Source of the DNA: Arthrobacter sp. OY3WO11
Lineage (GTDB): Bacteria > Actinomycetota > Actinomycetes > Actinomycetales > Micrococcaceae
Assembly (NCBI RefSeq): GCF_001641125.1
Contig: NZ_LWLP01000001.1
Coordinates: 1,334,530 to 1,398,529 of the forward strand
Length of the DNA stretch: 64,000 nt
Direction: 5' to 3'
The position numbers and the translations under genes are program-made. Below, in pieces: positions 32,735 to 41,822 of this stretch. Positions within the stretch are counted from its first letter, which is position 1. Each line of letters begins with the position of its first letter. The notes below the pieces were generated by a model that saw only the letters and a program-made list of their open reading frames with translations, was not told the DNA's origin and did not search any database.

Positions 32735-34309
32735 ATGACCGTTCTTCCTCAAGGAAGTGAGATTTCCCGCCGCCGCCTGCTGCAGTTCGGCGCGGCCGCA
32801 GGGTTTCTGCTGGGCACCGGCAGCCTCGCTGGCTGTGCTGGCCCCACCGGACTCCCGGGCCCCAGCACCCTGACCTTGGCCCTCAACCGGTCCCTGGTCA
32901 GCCTGGACAACAAGCTCAACCAGTTCGACGCCGCCGTCACCGTGCAGCGCGCCGTCCGCCAGGGCCTCACCGCCATCGGCCCCGAAACCAAGCCCGTGCT
33001 GGTCCTGGCCGAACGCTTCGAGATGACCGGACCCACCGAATGGACCGTCACCCTCCGCGAAAGCATCCGCTACTCGGACAACAGCCCCGTGCAGGTGGAG
33101 GACGTTTCCACCGCCCTGAAGATGTACCAGCAGGTGCAGGGCTCCTTTGTGGCCGGGTTCTTCCCCGAATTCCCCGAAGTGGTTCCCGTGGATGACCGCA
33201 CCTTCAAAATGGTCTCCAAGAAGCCCATCCCAATCCTGGACTCGCTCATGAGCATGATCCTGATAACCCCGGCCGCGCAGAACAAGCCGGAGGAACTGCA
33301 GGAGGGCGTGGGCACCGGCCCGTACGTGGTCACCAAGTTCAACCGCGGCGCCGGCACCTACAGCCTGGCCCGCAACAAGAACTACTGGGGCCCGGCGCCG
33401 CAGGTGGACAACGTGGAAGTCCGGTTCCTCCCCGAGGAATCCAGCCGCGTCATCGCCCTGCGCAGCGGCGAGGTTGATGTCATCGACTCCATCACCCCCG
33501 ACTCCCGCGAACAGCTCGCCGGCCTTCCCGGCGTCGAACTCCAGGAAGCGTCCAGCCTCCGCCTCAACCAGATCTTCTTCAACTTCCGCAAGCCCGCCGG
33601 CCACCCGCTGGCCGATCCCCGCGTCCGCCAGGCGCTCAGCATGGCGATCAACGGCGAGGCGCTGGTGCGGGACGTGCTGGTGGACTCCGTCACCCAGGCC
33701 GAAGGCGTCACGCCCTCCAGCCTCACCGGCTACCACAAGACCGGCGAGTACGTTTACGATCCCGAAAAGGCCAAGGCCACCCTCGCGGAACTGGGTGTCA
33801 AGGACCTCACCCTCAAGATCATCTGGGAAACCGGCGAGTTCGCCTCCGACACCTCCGTGATGGAGGCCCTGGTGGAGATGTTCGGCAAGATCGGCGTGAA
33901 GGCCGAGCTGCAGCAGTTCGAACCTGGCGGCAACATCCTTGCCTGGCGCCAGGGCAAGCAGGGCGACTGGGACCTGCTTGGCAACGGCTACCCCAGCCCC
34001 ACCGGTCTGGCCATCACCATGCTGCAGGGCATGTACTCCGGCACCCCGGAGAAGGAAGCCACCCGCGACACCTACCAGGGCTACGTGATCCCCGAGGTCA
34101 CCGCCAAGATCCAGGCCGCCTCCGCCGAAGCGGACCCGGCCCGCAGGACCGAACTGCTGAACGACGCACAGCAGGCCGTGTGGGACACCTGGCCCTGCGC
34201 CTGGGCGTTCGTCCCCAAATCCGTCCTCGCCCACCGGGAGCGGGTGTCCGGGATCAACCTGGCACCCACCAACTCCTACCCCCTTGTTGATGTCCGGCTG
34301 GAGGCCTAA
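32735..34309 (+). CDS. ABC transporter substrate-binding protein, family 5 (Dpp/Opp type)
   Basis: A 524-residue lipoprotein and the first gene of a nine-gene operon. The N-terminus 'EISRRRLLQFGAAAGFLLGT' is Tat-like and leads to the lipobox 'GSLAGC', so the protein is anchored outside the membrane. 'RESIRYSDNSPVQVEDVSTA' and 'GVGTGPYVVTKFNRG' are family-5 signatures, the family that binds peptides, nickel or oligosaccharides. Operon context (kinase, dehydrogenase, aldolase, sialidase fold) points to a sugar acid or glycoside as ligand instead of a peptide. It is followed by two permeases and two ATPases with spacings of four bases or less. Confidence 0.85.
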   Translation: MTVLPQGSEISRRRLLQFGAAAGFLLGTGSLAGCAGPTGLPGPSTLTLALNRSLVSLDNKLNQFDAAVTVQRAVRQGLTAIGPETKPVLVLAERFEMTGPTEWTVTLRESIRYSDNSPVQVEDVSTALKMYQQVQGSFVAGFFPEFPEVVPVDDRTFKMVSKKPIPILDSLMSMILITPAAQNKPEELQEGVGTGPYVVTKFNRGAGTYSLARNKNYWGPAPQVDNVEVRFLPEESSRVIALRSGEVDVIDSITPDSREQLAGLPGVELQEASSLRLNQIFFNFRKPAGHPLADPRVRQALSMAINGEALVRDVLVDSVTQAEGVTPSSLTGYHKTGEYVYDPEKAKATLAELGVKDLTLKIIWETGEFASDTSVMEALVEMFGKIGVKAELQQFEPGGNILAWRQGKQGDWDLLGNGYPSPTGLAITMLQGMYSGTPEKEATRDTYQGYVIPEVTAKIQAASAEADPARRTELLNDAQQAVWDTWPCAWAFVPKSVLAHRERVSGINLAPTNSYPLVDVRLEA

Positions 34310-34312
34310 GCC

Positions 34313-35248
34313 ATGACGAACTACATCCTGAAACGCCTGGGACAGGGCCTGCTGACCGTGTTCCTCACGGTGTCCACCGTGTTCATCCTCATCCGCATGG
34401 CCCCGGGTGATCCCGCCGTGTCCTACGCCGGGCCGCTGGCCAGCAACGAACAGCTCGCCGCGGTGCGGGAGCAGTTCGGGCTGGACCGGCCGGTGCTGGA
34501 GCAGTACTGGATCTTCCTGCAGCAGCTGTTCACCGGCAACCTGGGCCAGTCCTACTCCTTCCAGGCCCCCGCCATGCAGGTGGTGGCCGAGCGCATGCCG
34601 TACACGCTGACCCTCGCCACCGCCGCGATCCTGCTGACCGCAGTTGTGGCCATCCCGCTGGGTGTGTGGATGTCCCGCCGCCCGGATACCGGCAAGGAAC
34701 TCGGCGTCAACGTGCTCACCATCGCCGGGCAGTCCATGCCGGACTTTTGGACCGGCATCATGCTCCTCACCGGCTTCGCCGTGCTGGTCCCCATCTTCCC
34801 GGCCTCCGGCTTCGCCACCTGGGGCGGGCTGGTGCTCCCCACCATCACCATCGCCATCCTGCAGATCGCACTGATCTCCCGGATGGTCCGGCGGGAAATG
34901 ACCAACAACCTCGCAGCCCCGTTCCTCACGGTGGCCCGCTCCCGCGGTGTCCGCAGCTCCGCTCTCACTTGGCGCTACGCCATGGGCAACTCCGCCATCC
35001 CCGTCTTCACGGCCCTGGGCACCCGGTTCGCCGCCATGCTCAACGGTGTTGTGGTGGTGGAGGTGGTGTTTGCCTGGCCCGGCGTCGGCTCCCTGATTGT
35101 GCGGGCCCTCGAAACCCGCGACTACCCCCTCATCCAGGCCACGGTCCTCCTCACCGCGCTGCTCGCGGTGGGCGTGCAGCTCCTCATCGACCTCGCCTAC
35201 CCGCTCCTTGACCCCCGCGTTCGTCTTGGAAAGGCGGCAACAGCATGA
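34313..35248 (+). CDS. ABC transporter permease (DppB type)
   Basis: A 311-residue inner-membrane protein. The N-terminus 'YILKRLGQGLLTVFLTVSTV' followed by 'RMAPGDPAVSYAG' is the standard DppB/OppB opening. Further helices, for example 'TLATAAILLTAVVAIPLGVW', and the cytoplasmic EAA-like loop near 'NNLAAPFLTVARSRGVRSSA' follow. About six membrane segments are predicted. It pairs with the next gene product to form the channel of the importer. The start lies three bases after the binding-protein stop, and the end overlaps the next gene by four bases. Confidence 0.9.
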   Translation: MTNYILKRLGQGLLTVFLTVSTVFILIRMAPGDPAVSYAGPLASNEQLAAVREQFGLDRPVLEQYWIFLQQLFTGNLGQSYSFQAPAMQVVAERMPYTLTLATAAILLTAVVAIPLGVWMSRRPDTGKELGVNVLTIAGQSMPDFWTGIMLLTGFAVLVPIFPASGFATWGGLVLPTITIAILQIALISRMVRREMTNNLAAPFLTVARSRGVRSSALTWRYAMGNSAIPVFTALGTRFAAMLNGVVVVEVVFAWPGVGSLIVRALETRDYPLIQATVLLTALLAVGVQLLIDLAYPLLDPRVRLGKAATA

Positions 35249-36177
35249 GCCTCGACACCGCAACGCCCGCCCCCGGCGGAGCCGGAAAGACAGTCCGGCA
35301 GCCCAGCCCCAGCGCCGTCACCAAGGCGGACATCGCCAAGGCAGGCGCCACCCGCCGTCGCAACGCCGCAAAGTGGAAGCTCATTGTGGGCACCATCTGC
35401 ACCCTGCTGGTGATCATCCCGATCATCCTGGCCCAGGTGCTTCCCCTCCCGGACGCCAACTTCCAGGACCTCGGGGCACGGCGCCTGCCGCCGCTCACCG
35501 ACGGCCACCTGTTCGGCACCGACCAGCTGGGCCGGGACCTCCTGTCCCGCGTGCTGCACGGCGGCCAGGTCTCGCTGACCATCGGCCTGCTGGCCGTGCT
35601 GGTGTCCGGCGCCATCGGCATCATCCTTGGCGCGGCCGCCGGCTACTACGGCGGCTGGGTGGACACCATCGTCTCCCGCGTCCTCGAAGCCCAGATGTCC
35701 CTGCCATTGCTCATGATGCTGCTGCTGGTGGTGGCCCTGTTCGGCCCCTCCATCCCCGTGATCACCTTCGTGATCGCCATCGCCCAATGGCCTGAAGTTG
35801 CCCGCCTCACCCGCTCCATGGTGCTGGTGGAACGCGAAAAGCCGTACGTCTCCGCCGCCCGGATCCTGGGCCTGCACAAGATCCAGATCCTCATCCAGCA
35901 CATCATCCCCAACGTCATCAAGCAGGCAACCCTGGTGGTCCTGCTCCTGCTGGCCCAGGCCGTGCTGCTGGAATCCGCGCTCAGCTTCCTGGGTGCCGGA
36001 CCGCAGCGCCCCTTCGCCACCTGGGGCCGCATCATCTCCGACGGCCAGGACTACATCACCACCTCCTGGTGGATGGTCACCCTGCCCGGCCTGGTAATCG
36101 TGCTCATGGTGGTGGGCGTCAACCTGCTGGGCGACGGCCTCCGCGACCGTCCCCGCCGCAAGAAGAAGGGGGCCTGA
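35245..36177 (+). CDS. ABC transporter permease (DppC type)
   Basis: A 310-residue permease with a long alanine- and lysine-rich N-terminal arm. The first helix is 'LIVGTICTLLVIIPIILAQV'. The DppC-specific 'GHLFGTDQLGRDLLSRVLHG' follows near residue 90 and the EAA loop 'EKPYVSAARILGLHKIQILI' near 195. It forms a heterodimeric channel with the preceding DppB-like protein. It overlaps that gene by ATGA and precedes the first ATPase gene by one base, so tight translational coupling is expected. Confidence 0.9.
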   Translation: MSLDTATPAPGGAGKTVRQPSPSAVTKADIAKAGATRRRNAAKWKLIVGTICTLLVIIPIILAQVLPLPDANFQDLGARRLPPLTDGHLFGTDQLGRDLLSRVLHGGQVSLTIGLLAVLVSGAIGIILGAAAGYYGGWVDTIVSRVLEAQMSLPLLMMLLLVVALFGPSIPVITFVIAIAQWPEVARLTRSMVLVEREKPYVSAARILGLHKIQILIQHIIPNVIKQATLVVLLLLAQAVLLESALSFLGAGPQRPFATWGRIISDGQDYITTSWWMVTLPGLVIVLMVVGVNLLGDGLRDRPRRKKKGA

Positions 36178-36178
36178 C

Positions 36179-37102
36179 ATGACCGCACAGCCTACTTTTA
36201 CAGAGCAGCCGCTGCTGGAGGTCCGCGACTTCCAGGTGGAGCTGATCACCGACGCCGGCATTATCCGCGCCGTTGACTCCGTCAGCTTCAGCATCCACCG
36301 GGGCGAGACGGTCACCATCATCGGTGAGTCCGGTTCCGGCAAGTCGACGACGGCGATGGGCATCCTCCGCTTGCTGCCCGAGGACCTGGCGGTACTGTCC
36401 GGCACCGTGCTGATTGACGGCGTCGACATCACCGCCGATCCCAAGGCCATCGACAAGGTGCGCGGCAAGACCCTCGCCCTGATCCCGCAGGACCCCATGA
36501 CGGCGCTCAGTCCGGTGCACTCGATCGGCAGCCAGCTGTTCGAGGCCATCCGGATCGCCGGTGCCGCCTCCGCCAAGGACAAGGGCGCGCTGCAGGCCCG
36601 GGCCGTCCGGCTGCTGGAGCAGGTGCACATTCCCACGCCTGAGAAGCAGCTGAAGAAGTACCCGCACCAGCTCTCCGGCGGCATGCTGCAGCGCGTGCTG
36701 ATCGCCATCGCGCTGGCCAGCGAGCCGCAGCTGCTGGTGGCGGACGAGCCGACGTCCGCCCTTGACGTGACTGTCCAGGGCGGCATCCTGGACCTGCTGC
36801 TGGAACTGCAGGAACAGCGCGGCATCGGCATCCTGATGATCACGCACGATCTCGGCGTGGCCCGGCTGATCTCGGACCGCATCCACGTGATGAAGGACGG
36901 CTCCTTCGTGGAGTCCGGCGAGGTCCAGCAGATCGTGGACCACCCCGCCACCGACTACACCCGGGCGCTCCTGGCCGCCGTGCCGGTGCTGGGGCCATGG
37001 GACGAGACTCCCGCCGCCGCCCCCGGCCGTCACGCTGCGAACGCCACCGGATCCTCAGCCACCTCTGACCCCGCCCTTACCCAGACCGGAGCAAAGCCAT
37101 GA
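36179..37102 (+). CDS. ABC transporter ATP-binding protein (DppD type)
   Basis: A 307-residue ATPase. Walker A is 'GESGSGKSTT' near residue 48, the signature is 'YPHQLSGGMLQRVLIAIALA' near 160, and Walker B is 'LLVADEPTSALDVT' near 190. The tail after the ATPase core ('HPATDYTRALLAAVPVLGPW') is the usual Opp/Dpp C-terminal extension, though without an obvious iron-sulfur cysteine set. It powers the importer together with the next gene product, whose start overlaps its stop by four bases. Confidence 0.9.
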   Translation: MTAQPTFTEQPLLEVRDFQVELITDAGIIRAVDSVSFSIHRGETVTIIGESGSGKSTTAMGILRLLPEDLAVLSGTVLIDGVDITADPKAIDKVRGKTLALIPQDPMTALSPVHSIGSQLFEAIRIAGAASAKDKGALQARAVRLLEQVHIPTPEKQLKKYPHQLSGGMLQRVLIAIALASEPQLLVADEPTSALDVTVQGGILDLLLELQEQRGIGILMITHDLGVARLISDRIHVMKDGSFVESGEVQQIVDHPATDYTRALLAAVPVLGPWDETPAAAPGRHAANATGSSATSDPALTQTGAKP

Positions 37103-37929
37103 CGAAGCCGTTCCTCGCCGTCGAAAACCTCGTGGTGGACTACCACGTGCCCGGCGGCACCTTCCGCGCCGTGGACGACGTCTCCTTCTCCGTGGACAAA
37201 GGCAGGACGATCGCCGTGGTGGGCGAATCCGGCTGCGGCAAGTCCACCATCGCCAAGGCGCTGATGCGGCTGGTGACCCCCACCAGCGGGCGGATCGAGC
37301 TGGATGGCACGGACATCGCCGCCATGAGCGAGGCGAAGCTGCGGCCCATGCGCTCCAAATTCCAGATGGTGTTCCAGGACCCGTACGGCTCGCTGGACCC
37401 GCACATGACCGCGCAGGAAATCGTGGCCGAGCCGCTGAAGCTGCAGGGCGTCCGCTCCAAGGCGGAGCGGCACAAGGCTGCAGCGAAGCTGATCGACCAG
37501 GTGGGCCTGCCCGTCCGGTCCCTGGACAAGCACCCGGCCGAGTTCTCCGGCGGCCAGCGCCAGCGCATCGGCATCGCCCGGGCGCTCGCCTCCAAGCCCG
37601 AACTGCTGGTCTGCGACGAGGCCACCAGCGCCCTGGATGTTTCGGTCCAGGCGCAGGTGCTGCGGCTGCTGAAGTCCATCCAGGACGAAACCGGCATCAC
37701 CTACGTGTTCATCTCGCACAACCTTGGCGTGGTGCAGGAGATCAGCGATAGCGTCATGGTGATGCAGAAGGGCAGGCTGGTTGAGCATGGCTCCACCGCG
37801 TCCGTCCTGACCGCCCCCAAGGAGGACTACACCCGCAAACTCCGCCGCGCGGCCCTGGACCCCTCCACCATGACCGGCCTCAAGCCGCGGCACCTGGTCC
37901 GCTCCCTGGCCCTGGCCAACCAGGCCTGA
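37099..37929 (+). CDS. ABC transporter ATP-binding protein (DppF type)
   Basis: A 276-residue ATPase. Walker A is 'GESGCGKSTIAKALMRL' near residue 42, the Q-loop 'MVFQDPYGSLDPHMTAQEIV' is typical for DppF proteins, the signature is 'FSGGQRQRIGIARALA' and Walker B is 'LLVCDEATSALDVS'. It completes the importer. The tail 'ALDPSTMTGLKPRHLVRSLA' is short. It is coupled to the preceding ATPase by an ATGA overlap. About 40 bases separate it from the first catabolic gene of the same operon. Confidence 0.9.
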   Translation: MTKPFLAVENLVVDYHVPGGTFRAVDDVSFSVDKGRTIAVVGESGCGKSTIAKALMRLVTPTSGRIELDGTDIAAMSEAKLRPMRSKFQMVFQDPYGSLDPHMTAQEIVAEPLKLQGVRSKAERHKAAAKLIDQVGLPVRSLDKHPAEFSGGQRQRIGIARALASKPELLVCDEATSALDVSVQAQVLRLLKSIQDETGITYVFISHNLGVVQEISDSVMVMQKGRLVEHGSTASVLTAPKEDYTRKLRRAALDPSTMTGLKPRHLVRSLALANQA

Positions 37930-37968
37930 CCCTTACTTTTGAACCACGCAACCACGAGGAATCAACGC

Positions 37969-38958
37969 ATGAGCAAGCAGCCCGAAGGCGCCCAGGTGGA
38001 CGGCCTGAAACTCCCCATCTCCCGGCTGGTCCTGGGAACCATGACGTTCGGCGACACCGTTGACGAGGCCACCGCGGGCAGGATGGTGGAGGAAGCGCTC
38101 GACGCCGGCATCACCACCATCGACACCGCCAACGCCTACGTGGGCGGCACCACCGAGGAGATGCTCGCCCGGCTTTTGAAGGGAAAGCGCGACGGCGTCA
38201 TCCTGGCTTCCAAGGCCGGCATGCCGCACGCGGACCACGGCTCCAATTCGCCGCTCTCGCCCGCCGGGCTGCGTGCCAGCGTGGAGGGGAGCCTGCGCCG
38301 GCTGGGCACGAACAGCATCGACCTGTTCTACCTGCACCAGCCGGACCGGGCCACGCCCCTGGCCGACACTCTGCGTACCGTTGCCGAGCTGGTTGCCGAG
38401 GGGAAGATCGGCGCGCTGGGCGTGTCCAACTTCGCCGCCTGGCAAATCGCCGACGTCATCCACACGGCGCGCGAAGTCGGCGCGCCGCGGCCCGTCGTCG
38501 CGCAGCAGCTGTACAACCTGGTGGCCCGACGGCTGGAGGAGGAGTACCTCGAGTTCGCGTCCACCCACAACGTCCACACCATGGTCTACAACCCGCTGGG
38601 CGGCGGGCTGCTCACCGGCAAGCACAGCTTCGACGCCAAGCCCACCGAGGGCCGCTACGGGGACTCCAAGCTCGCCGCCATGTACACGCAGCGCTACTGG
38701 GACAAACAGCTCTTCGAGGCCATCGGGGAACTGTCCCGGATCGCTGACGGTGCCGGCGTCACGCTGGCCGAACTGTCGCTGCGCTGGCTCGCATACCGCA
38801 AGGGTGTGGGCTCCATGCTCCTGGGCGGGTCCAAGGTGGAGCAGCTCCGCGCCAACATCGCCGCCGTGGCCAACGGGCCGCTGCCGGCCGACGTCGTGGA
38901 AGCCTGCGACGCCGTCGGCACCTCGCTGCGGGGGCCCATGCCCGCCTACAACCGCTGA
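37969..38958 (+). CDS. Aldo-keto reductase
   Basis: The ATG at 37969 follows a GAGGA site and gives 329 residues. The TIM-barrel markers are present: 'LVLGTMTFGDTVDEA', catalytic tyrosine region 'TIDTANAYVGGTTEEML', lysine in 'VILASKAGM', and the C-terminal 'GSMLLGGSKVEQLRAN' that binds the NADP phosphate. It reduces or oxidises a carbonyl or alcohol group in the cytoplasm. In this operon it probably works on the imported sugar derivative. Which step it performs relative to the kinase/dehydrogenase fusion is unknown. Confidence 0.85.
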   Translation: MSKQPEGAQVDGLKLPISRLVLGTMTFGDTVDEATAGRMVEEALDAGITTIDTANAYVGGTTEEMLARLLKGKRDGVILASKAGMPHADHGSNSPLSPAGLRASVEGSLRRLGTNSIDLFYLHQPDRATPLADTLRTVAELVAEGKIGALGVSNFAAWQIADVIHTAREVGAPRPVVAQQLYNLVARRLEEEYLEFASTHNVHTMVYNPLGGGLLTGKHSFDAKPTEGRYGDSKLAAMYTQRYWDKQLFEAIGELSRIADGAGVTLAELSLRWLAYRKGVGSMLLGGSKVEQLRANIAAVANGPLPADVVEACDAVGTSLRGPMPAYNR

Positions 38959-39000
38959 CACTTTCTTACTGACTGAACCGATACTGACTGAAGGACACTG

Positions 39001-39792
39001 ATGACCTCCGAACTGGCCCTCGAATTCGCCCGCAAGATCCGCGCCCGTGAGCAGGCGGTGGGCTACTGGGCGGTGCTGGACGCGCCGGTGGCCACCGAAC
39101 GCATCGGCCGGCTGGGCTACGACTACGTGGCCCTGGACGCCCAGCACGGACTGCTCGGCTACTCGGGGGTGCTGAACGGGCTGATGGCCATCGACGCCGG
39201 GCACACCGCCGTCGGCATGGTCCGCGTGGAGGCCAACGACTTCACCGCGATCGGCAAGGCGCTCGACGCCGGCGCCGTGGGAGTCATCGTCCCGCTCATC
39301 AACAACGCCGCCGATGCTGCTGCGGCGGTGGCGGCAGCCAAGTACCCGCCGCTGGGCGGCCGCTCCTATGGGCCCATGCGCTCGGCCCTGCGGATCGGGC
39401 CTAAGCCGGCTGAAGCCAACGCCACCACCATGGTCTTCGCCATGATCGAGACGCCGGAAGGCCTGGCCAACGTCAAGGAAATCTGCGCCACACCTGGCCT
39501 GGACGGCATCTACGTGGGGCCGTCGGACCTGGCGATCGCGGTGGGCGGGGCATTCCCCGGGGACCCCGCCGTCGACACCGAATTCAACGCCGCGCTGGAG
39601 ACCATCGCCGAAGCCGCCGCCTCCGCCGGGATCGCCGCCGGCATCCACACGCCCGCCGGCACCGTAGCCAACCAGCGGCTGGCGCAGGGCTACACCTTCA
39701 CCACCATCGCCTCGGACCTGACGCACCTGGAACAGATCGCCAAGTCCCACCTCGACGCCGCCCGCGCCGCTGCCGGAACCACAAAGGACTGA
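39001..39792 (+). CDS. HpcH/HpaI-type class II aldolase
   Basis: A 263-residue enzyme with an AAGGACACTG leader before the ATG. Family hallmarks are 'GYDYVALDAQHGLLGY' (metal-linked histidine region), 'ALDAGAVGVIVPLINNAADA', the conserved 'FAMIETPEGLANVKEI' with the metal-binding glutamate, and 'GIYVGPSDLAIAVGG'. These enzymes cleave 4-hydroxy-2-oxo acids, such as 2-keto-3-deoxy sugar acids, to pyruvate or glyoxylate plus an aldehyde using a divalent metal. It presumably splits a 2-keto acid made by its operon partners. The exact substrate is not determined. Confidence 0.85.
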   Translation: MTSELALEFARKIRAREQAVGYWAVLDAPVATERIGRLGYDYVALDAQHGLLGYSGVLNGLMAIDAGHTAVGMVRVEANDFTAIGKALDAGAVGVIVPLINNAADAAAAVAAAKYPPLGGRSYGPMRSALRIGPKPAEANATTMVFAMIETPEGLANVKEICATPGLDGIYVGPSDLAIAVGGAFPGDPAVDTEFNAALETIAEAAASAGIAAGIHTPAGTVANQRLAQGYTFTTIASDLTHLEQIAKSHLDAARAAAGTTKD

Positions 39793-39795
39793 ACC

Positions 39796-41040
39796 ATGAC
39801 AAACACCACCACCGCCGCGTACAGCACCATCACCCCGGACGGCGCCGTGAAGCGGGCCGACGGCGCCGACTACGCCTACCTGCCGGCCCCCACCGTGCAG
39901 AGCCACGCCGCCAACCTGCTCACCCTGCCGGACGGCCGGCTGGGCTGCGTCTGGTTCGGCGGCACCCAGGAAGGCGTGCCGGACATCTCCATCTGGTTCT
40001 CCGCCCTTGAGCCCGGCAGCAGCCAGTGGTCTTCGCCGGAACAGCTCTCGAACGACTCCACCCGCTCCGAGCAGAACCCCATCCTGTTCACGGCCCCTGA
40101 CCAGACATTGTGGCTGCTGTACACCGCGCAGAAGGCGGGCAACCAGGACACCGCCGAGGTCCGCCGTCGTATATCCACGGACAGCGGCCGCACCTGGGGC
40201 GGGGTGGAAACGCTGTTCCCCGCGAACCAGACCGGCGGCGTGTTTGTCCGCCAGCTTCCGGTGGTGCTGCCGTCCGGCCGCCTGATTGTGCCGATCTTCC
40301 GCTGCATCACCACGCCGGGGGAGAAGTGGGTGGGCAACAGCGATGACAGCGCCGTGATGATCTCCGACGACGCCGGCGCCACCTGGACCGAGCACGTCCT
40401 GCCGGGGAGCCTGGGCTGCGTCCACATGAACATCCAGCCCGTGGCCGACGGCTCGCTGCTGGCCCTGTTCCGCAGCCGCTGGGCGGACTCGATCTACGAA
40501 TCCCGCTCCACGGATAGTGGCTCCACCTGGAGCGAGCCGGTCCCCACCGAGCTGCCCAACAACAACTCCTCCATCCAATTCACCGCGCTCGCCGACGGCC
40601 GCCTGGCCCTGGTCTACAACCACGCGAGGGCGGGGGAGGGCACCGAGCGGCGCCTGTCCCTCTACGACGAAATTGACGACGACGGCCTGGCCGAGGAGCA
40701 GGGGCAGGTCGCCGAGCCGGACGCTGCGGCCTTCTCCGAGGACGACGGCGTTAAGCGCGCCTTCTGGGGCACTCCGCGCTCACCGATGACGCTGGCGATC
40801 TCCGAGGATTCGGGCCGGTCGTGGCCCATCCGCCGGAACCTGGATGTGGGGGACGGGTACTGCCTGTCCAACAACTCCCGCGACGGCCTCAACCGCGAAT
40901 ACTCCTACCCGTCCATCCACCAGGGCCGGGACGGTTCCTTGAACATCGCGTACACGTACTTCCGGCAGGCCATCAAGTTCGTCCGGGTGGACCCGCAGTG
41001 GGCGTACCAGGGCACCACAACTCCTGGCGGGGACGCATGA
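39796..41040 (+). CDS. Sialidase-fold (BNR/Asp-box) hydrolase, cytoplasmic
   Basis: A 414-residue beta-propeller. At least four Asp-box repeats are seen: 'STDSGRTWGG' near 125, 'SDDAGATWTE' near 190, 'STDSGSTWSE' near 240 and 'SEDSGRSWPI' near 340. The opening 'SHAANLLTLPDGRLGCVWFG' and closing 'YSYPSIHQGRDGSLNIAYTY' match bacterial exo-sialidase-like enzymes of the GH33-related group. There is no signal peptide, so it acts on something already imported. True sialidase activity is doubtful without checking the arginine triad. A role in cleaving a glycosidic or unsaturated sugar intermediate is inferred. Its stop overlaps the next start. Confidence 0.8.
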   Translation: MTNTTTAAYSTITPDGAVKRADGADYAYLPAPTVQSHAANLLTLPDGRLGCVWFGGTQEGVPDISIWFSALEPGSSQWSSPEQLSNDSTRSEQNPILFTAPDQTLWLLYTAQKAGNQDTAEVRRRISTDSGRTWGGVETLFPANQTGGVFVRQLPVVLPSGRLIVPIFRCITTPGEKWVGNSDDSAVMISDDAGATWTEHVLPGSLGCVHMNIQPVADGSLLALFRSRWADSIYESRSTDSGSTWSEPVPTELPNNNSSIQFTALADGRLALVYNHARAGEGTERRLSLYDEIDDDGLAEEQGQVAEPDAAAFSEDDGVKRAFWGTPRSPMTLAISEDSGRSWPIRRNLDVGDGYCLSNNSRDGLNREYSYPSIHQGRDGSLNIAYTYFRQAIKFVRVDPQWAYQGTTTPGGDA

Positions 41041-41711
41041 CCAAGCACGCTGTGGTCACCGGAACCAGTTCGGGGATCGGCAAGGCCATAGCCCAGTGCC
41101 TGCTGGCCGACGGGTGGCGGGTGACCGGGCTGAGCCGCAGCGAGTCTTCGCTGGGGGAGGGCTTCCAGTGGCAGCAGGCTGATCTCTCGGAGCCCGAATC
41201 GTTGGGCAGCGTGGTCGAGGCCATCGGGCCAGCCGACGCCCTGGTGCACGCCGCCGGGTTCCAGCGGACCGCGCACCTGGGCTCCCTTGACCCGTCCGCA
41301 CTGGCGGGGATGTTCGCGGTTCATGTGGCGGCCGCATCCGTGTTGGCCAACGCGCTGGTGCCGTCCATGCCCGACGGCGGCCGGATTGTCCTGCTGGGCA
41401 GCCGCACCTCCACCGGGATGCCGGGCAAGAGCCATTACGCCGCCACGAAGGCTGCCCTGATGGGGCTCGGACGGACGTGGGCGCAGGAGCTCGCGCCAAG
41501 GGGGATCACCGTGAACGTGCTTTCCCCCGGCCCCACCGACACCCCCATGCTGAACGACCCCGGCCGCGCCGCCACCCCGGTGAAGCTGCCCGCGCTGGGA
41601 GCCCTGGTGGACCCGGAGGACGTGGCCGCCCTGGCCGCGTTCCTCCTGGGCCCCCATGGCAAGTCCATCACCGGCCAAAACTACGTCATCTGCGGCGGCG
41701 CCTCCCTCTAG
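41037..41711 (+). CDS. SDR-family oxidoreductase, last gene of the sugar-acid operon
   Basis: A 224-residue short-chain dehydrogenase starting at an ATG that overlaps the preceding stop as ATGA. The cofactor motif 'VVTGTSSGIGKAI' lies at 6-18, the catalytic serine in 'VLLGSRTSTGMPGKSHY' and the tyrosine-lysine pair in 'YAATKAALMGLG'. The C-terminal 'VLSPGPTDTPML' and 'GQNYVICGGASL' are typical. It is shorter than most family members (about 250) but complete. It likely oxidises a hydroxyl of the imported sugar acid with NAD(P). Confidence 0.85.
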   Translation: MTKHAVVTGTSSGIGKAIAQCLLADGWRVTGLSRSESSLGEGFQWQQADLSEPESLGSVVEAIGPADALVHAAGFQRTAHLGSLDPSALAGMFAVHVAAASVLANALVPSMPDGGRIVLLGSRTSTGMPGKSHYAATKAALMGLGRTWAQELAPRGITVNVLSPGPTDTPMLNDPGRAATPVKLPALGALVDPEDVAALAAFLLGPHGKSITGQNYVICGGASL

Positions 41712-41750
41712 CAACCCCCCATCCCCCCCAAAAAAACCCAACCGCCTGCG

Positions 41751-41822
41751 ACGCTCTCTCACTTAACGCAGGTTTTTGGCGACCCTCTCTCACTTAACGC
41801 AGGTTTTCCAGCAACGCTCTCG
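41751..41822. repeat. Two full and one partial tandem copies of a roughly 31-base repeat
   Basis: CTCTCTCACTTAACGCAGG followed by a T-tract appears at 41754 and again about 31 bases later, and CAACGCTCTC begins a third, truncated copy at about 41814. The repeats lie just after the sugar-acid operon and run into a decayed HNH gene. There are too few copies and no spacers of the kind found in CRISPR arrays. Confidence 0.7.

Noticed and set aside
32729..35263. Very long minus-strand open frame opposite the ABC binding-protein and permease genes
   Set aside because: It is a GC-bias shadow with His/Gly/Glu-rich low-complexity sequence, no ribosome site and a clearly real gene on the other strand. 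The same holds for 35197-36951 and 37933-40623.
41751..41822. Possible CRISPR array
   Set aside because: Only two full repeat copies exist, spaced by a few bases with no unique spacers and no cas genes in the window.
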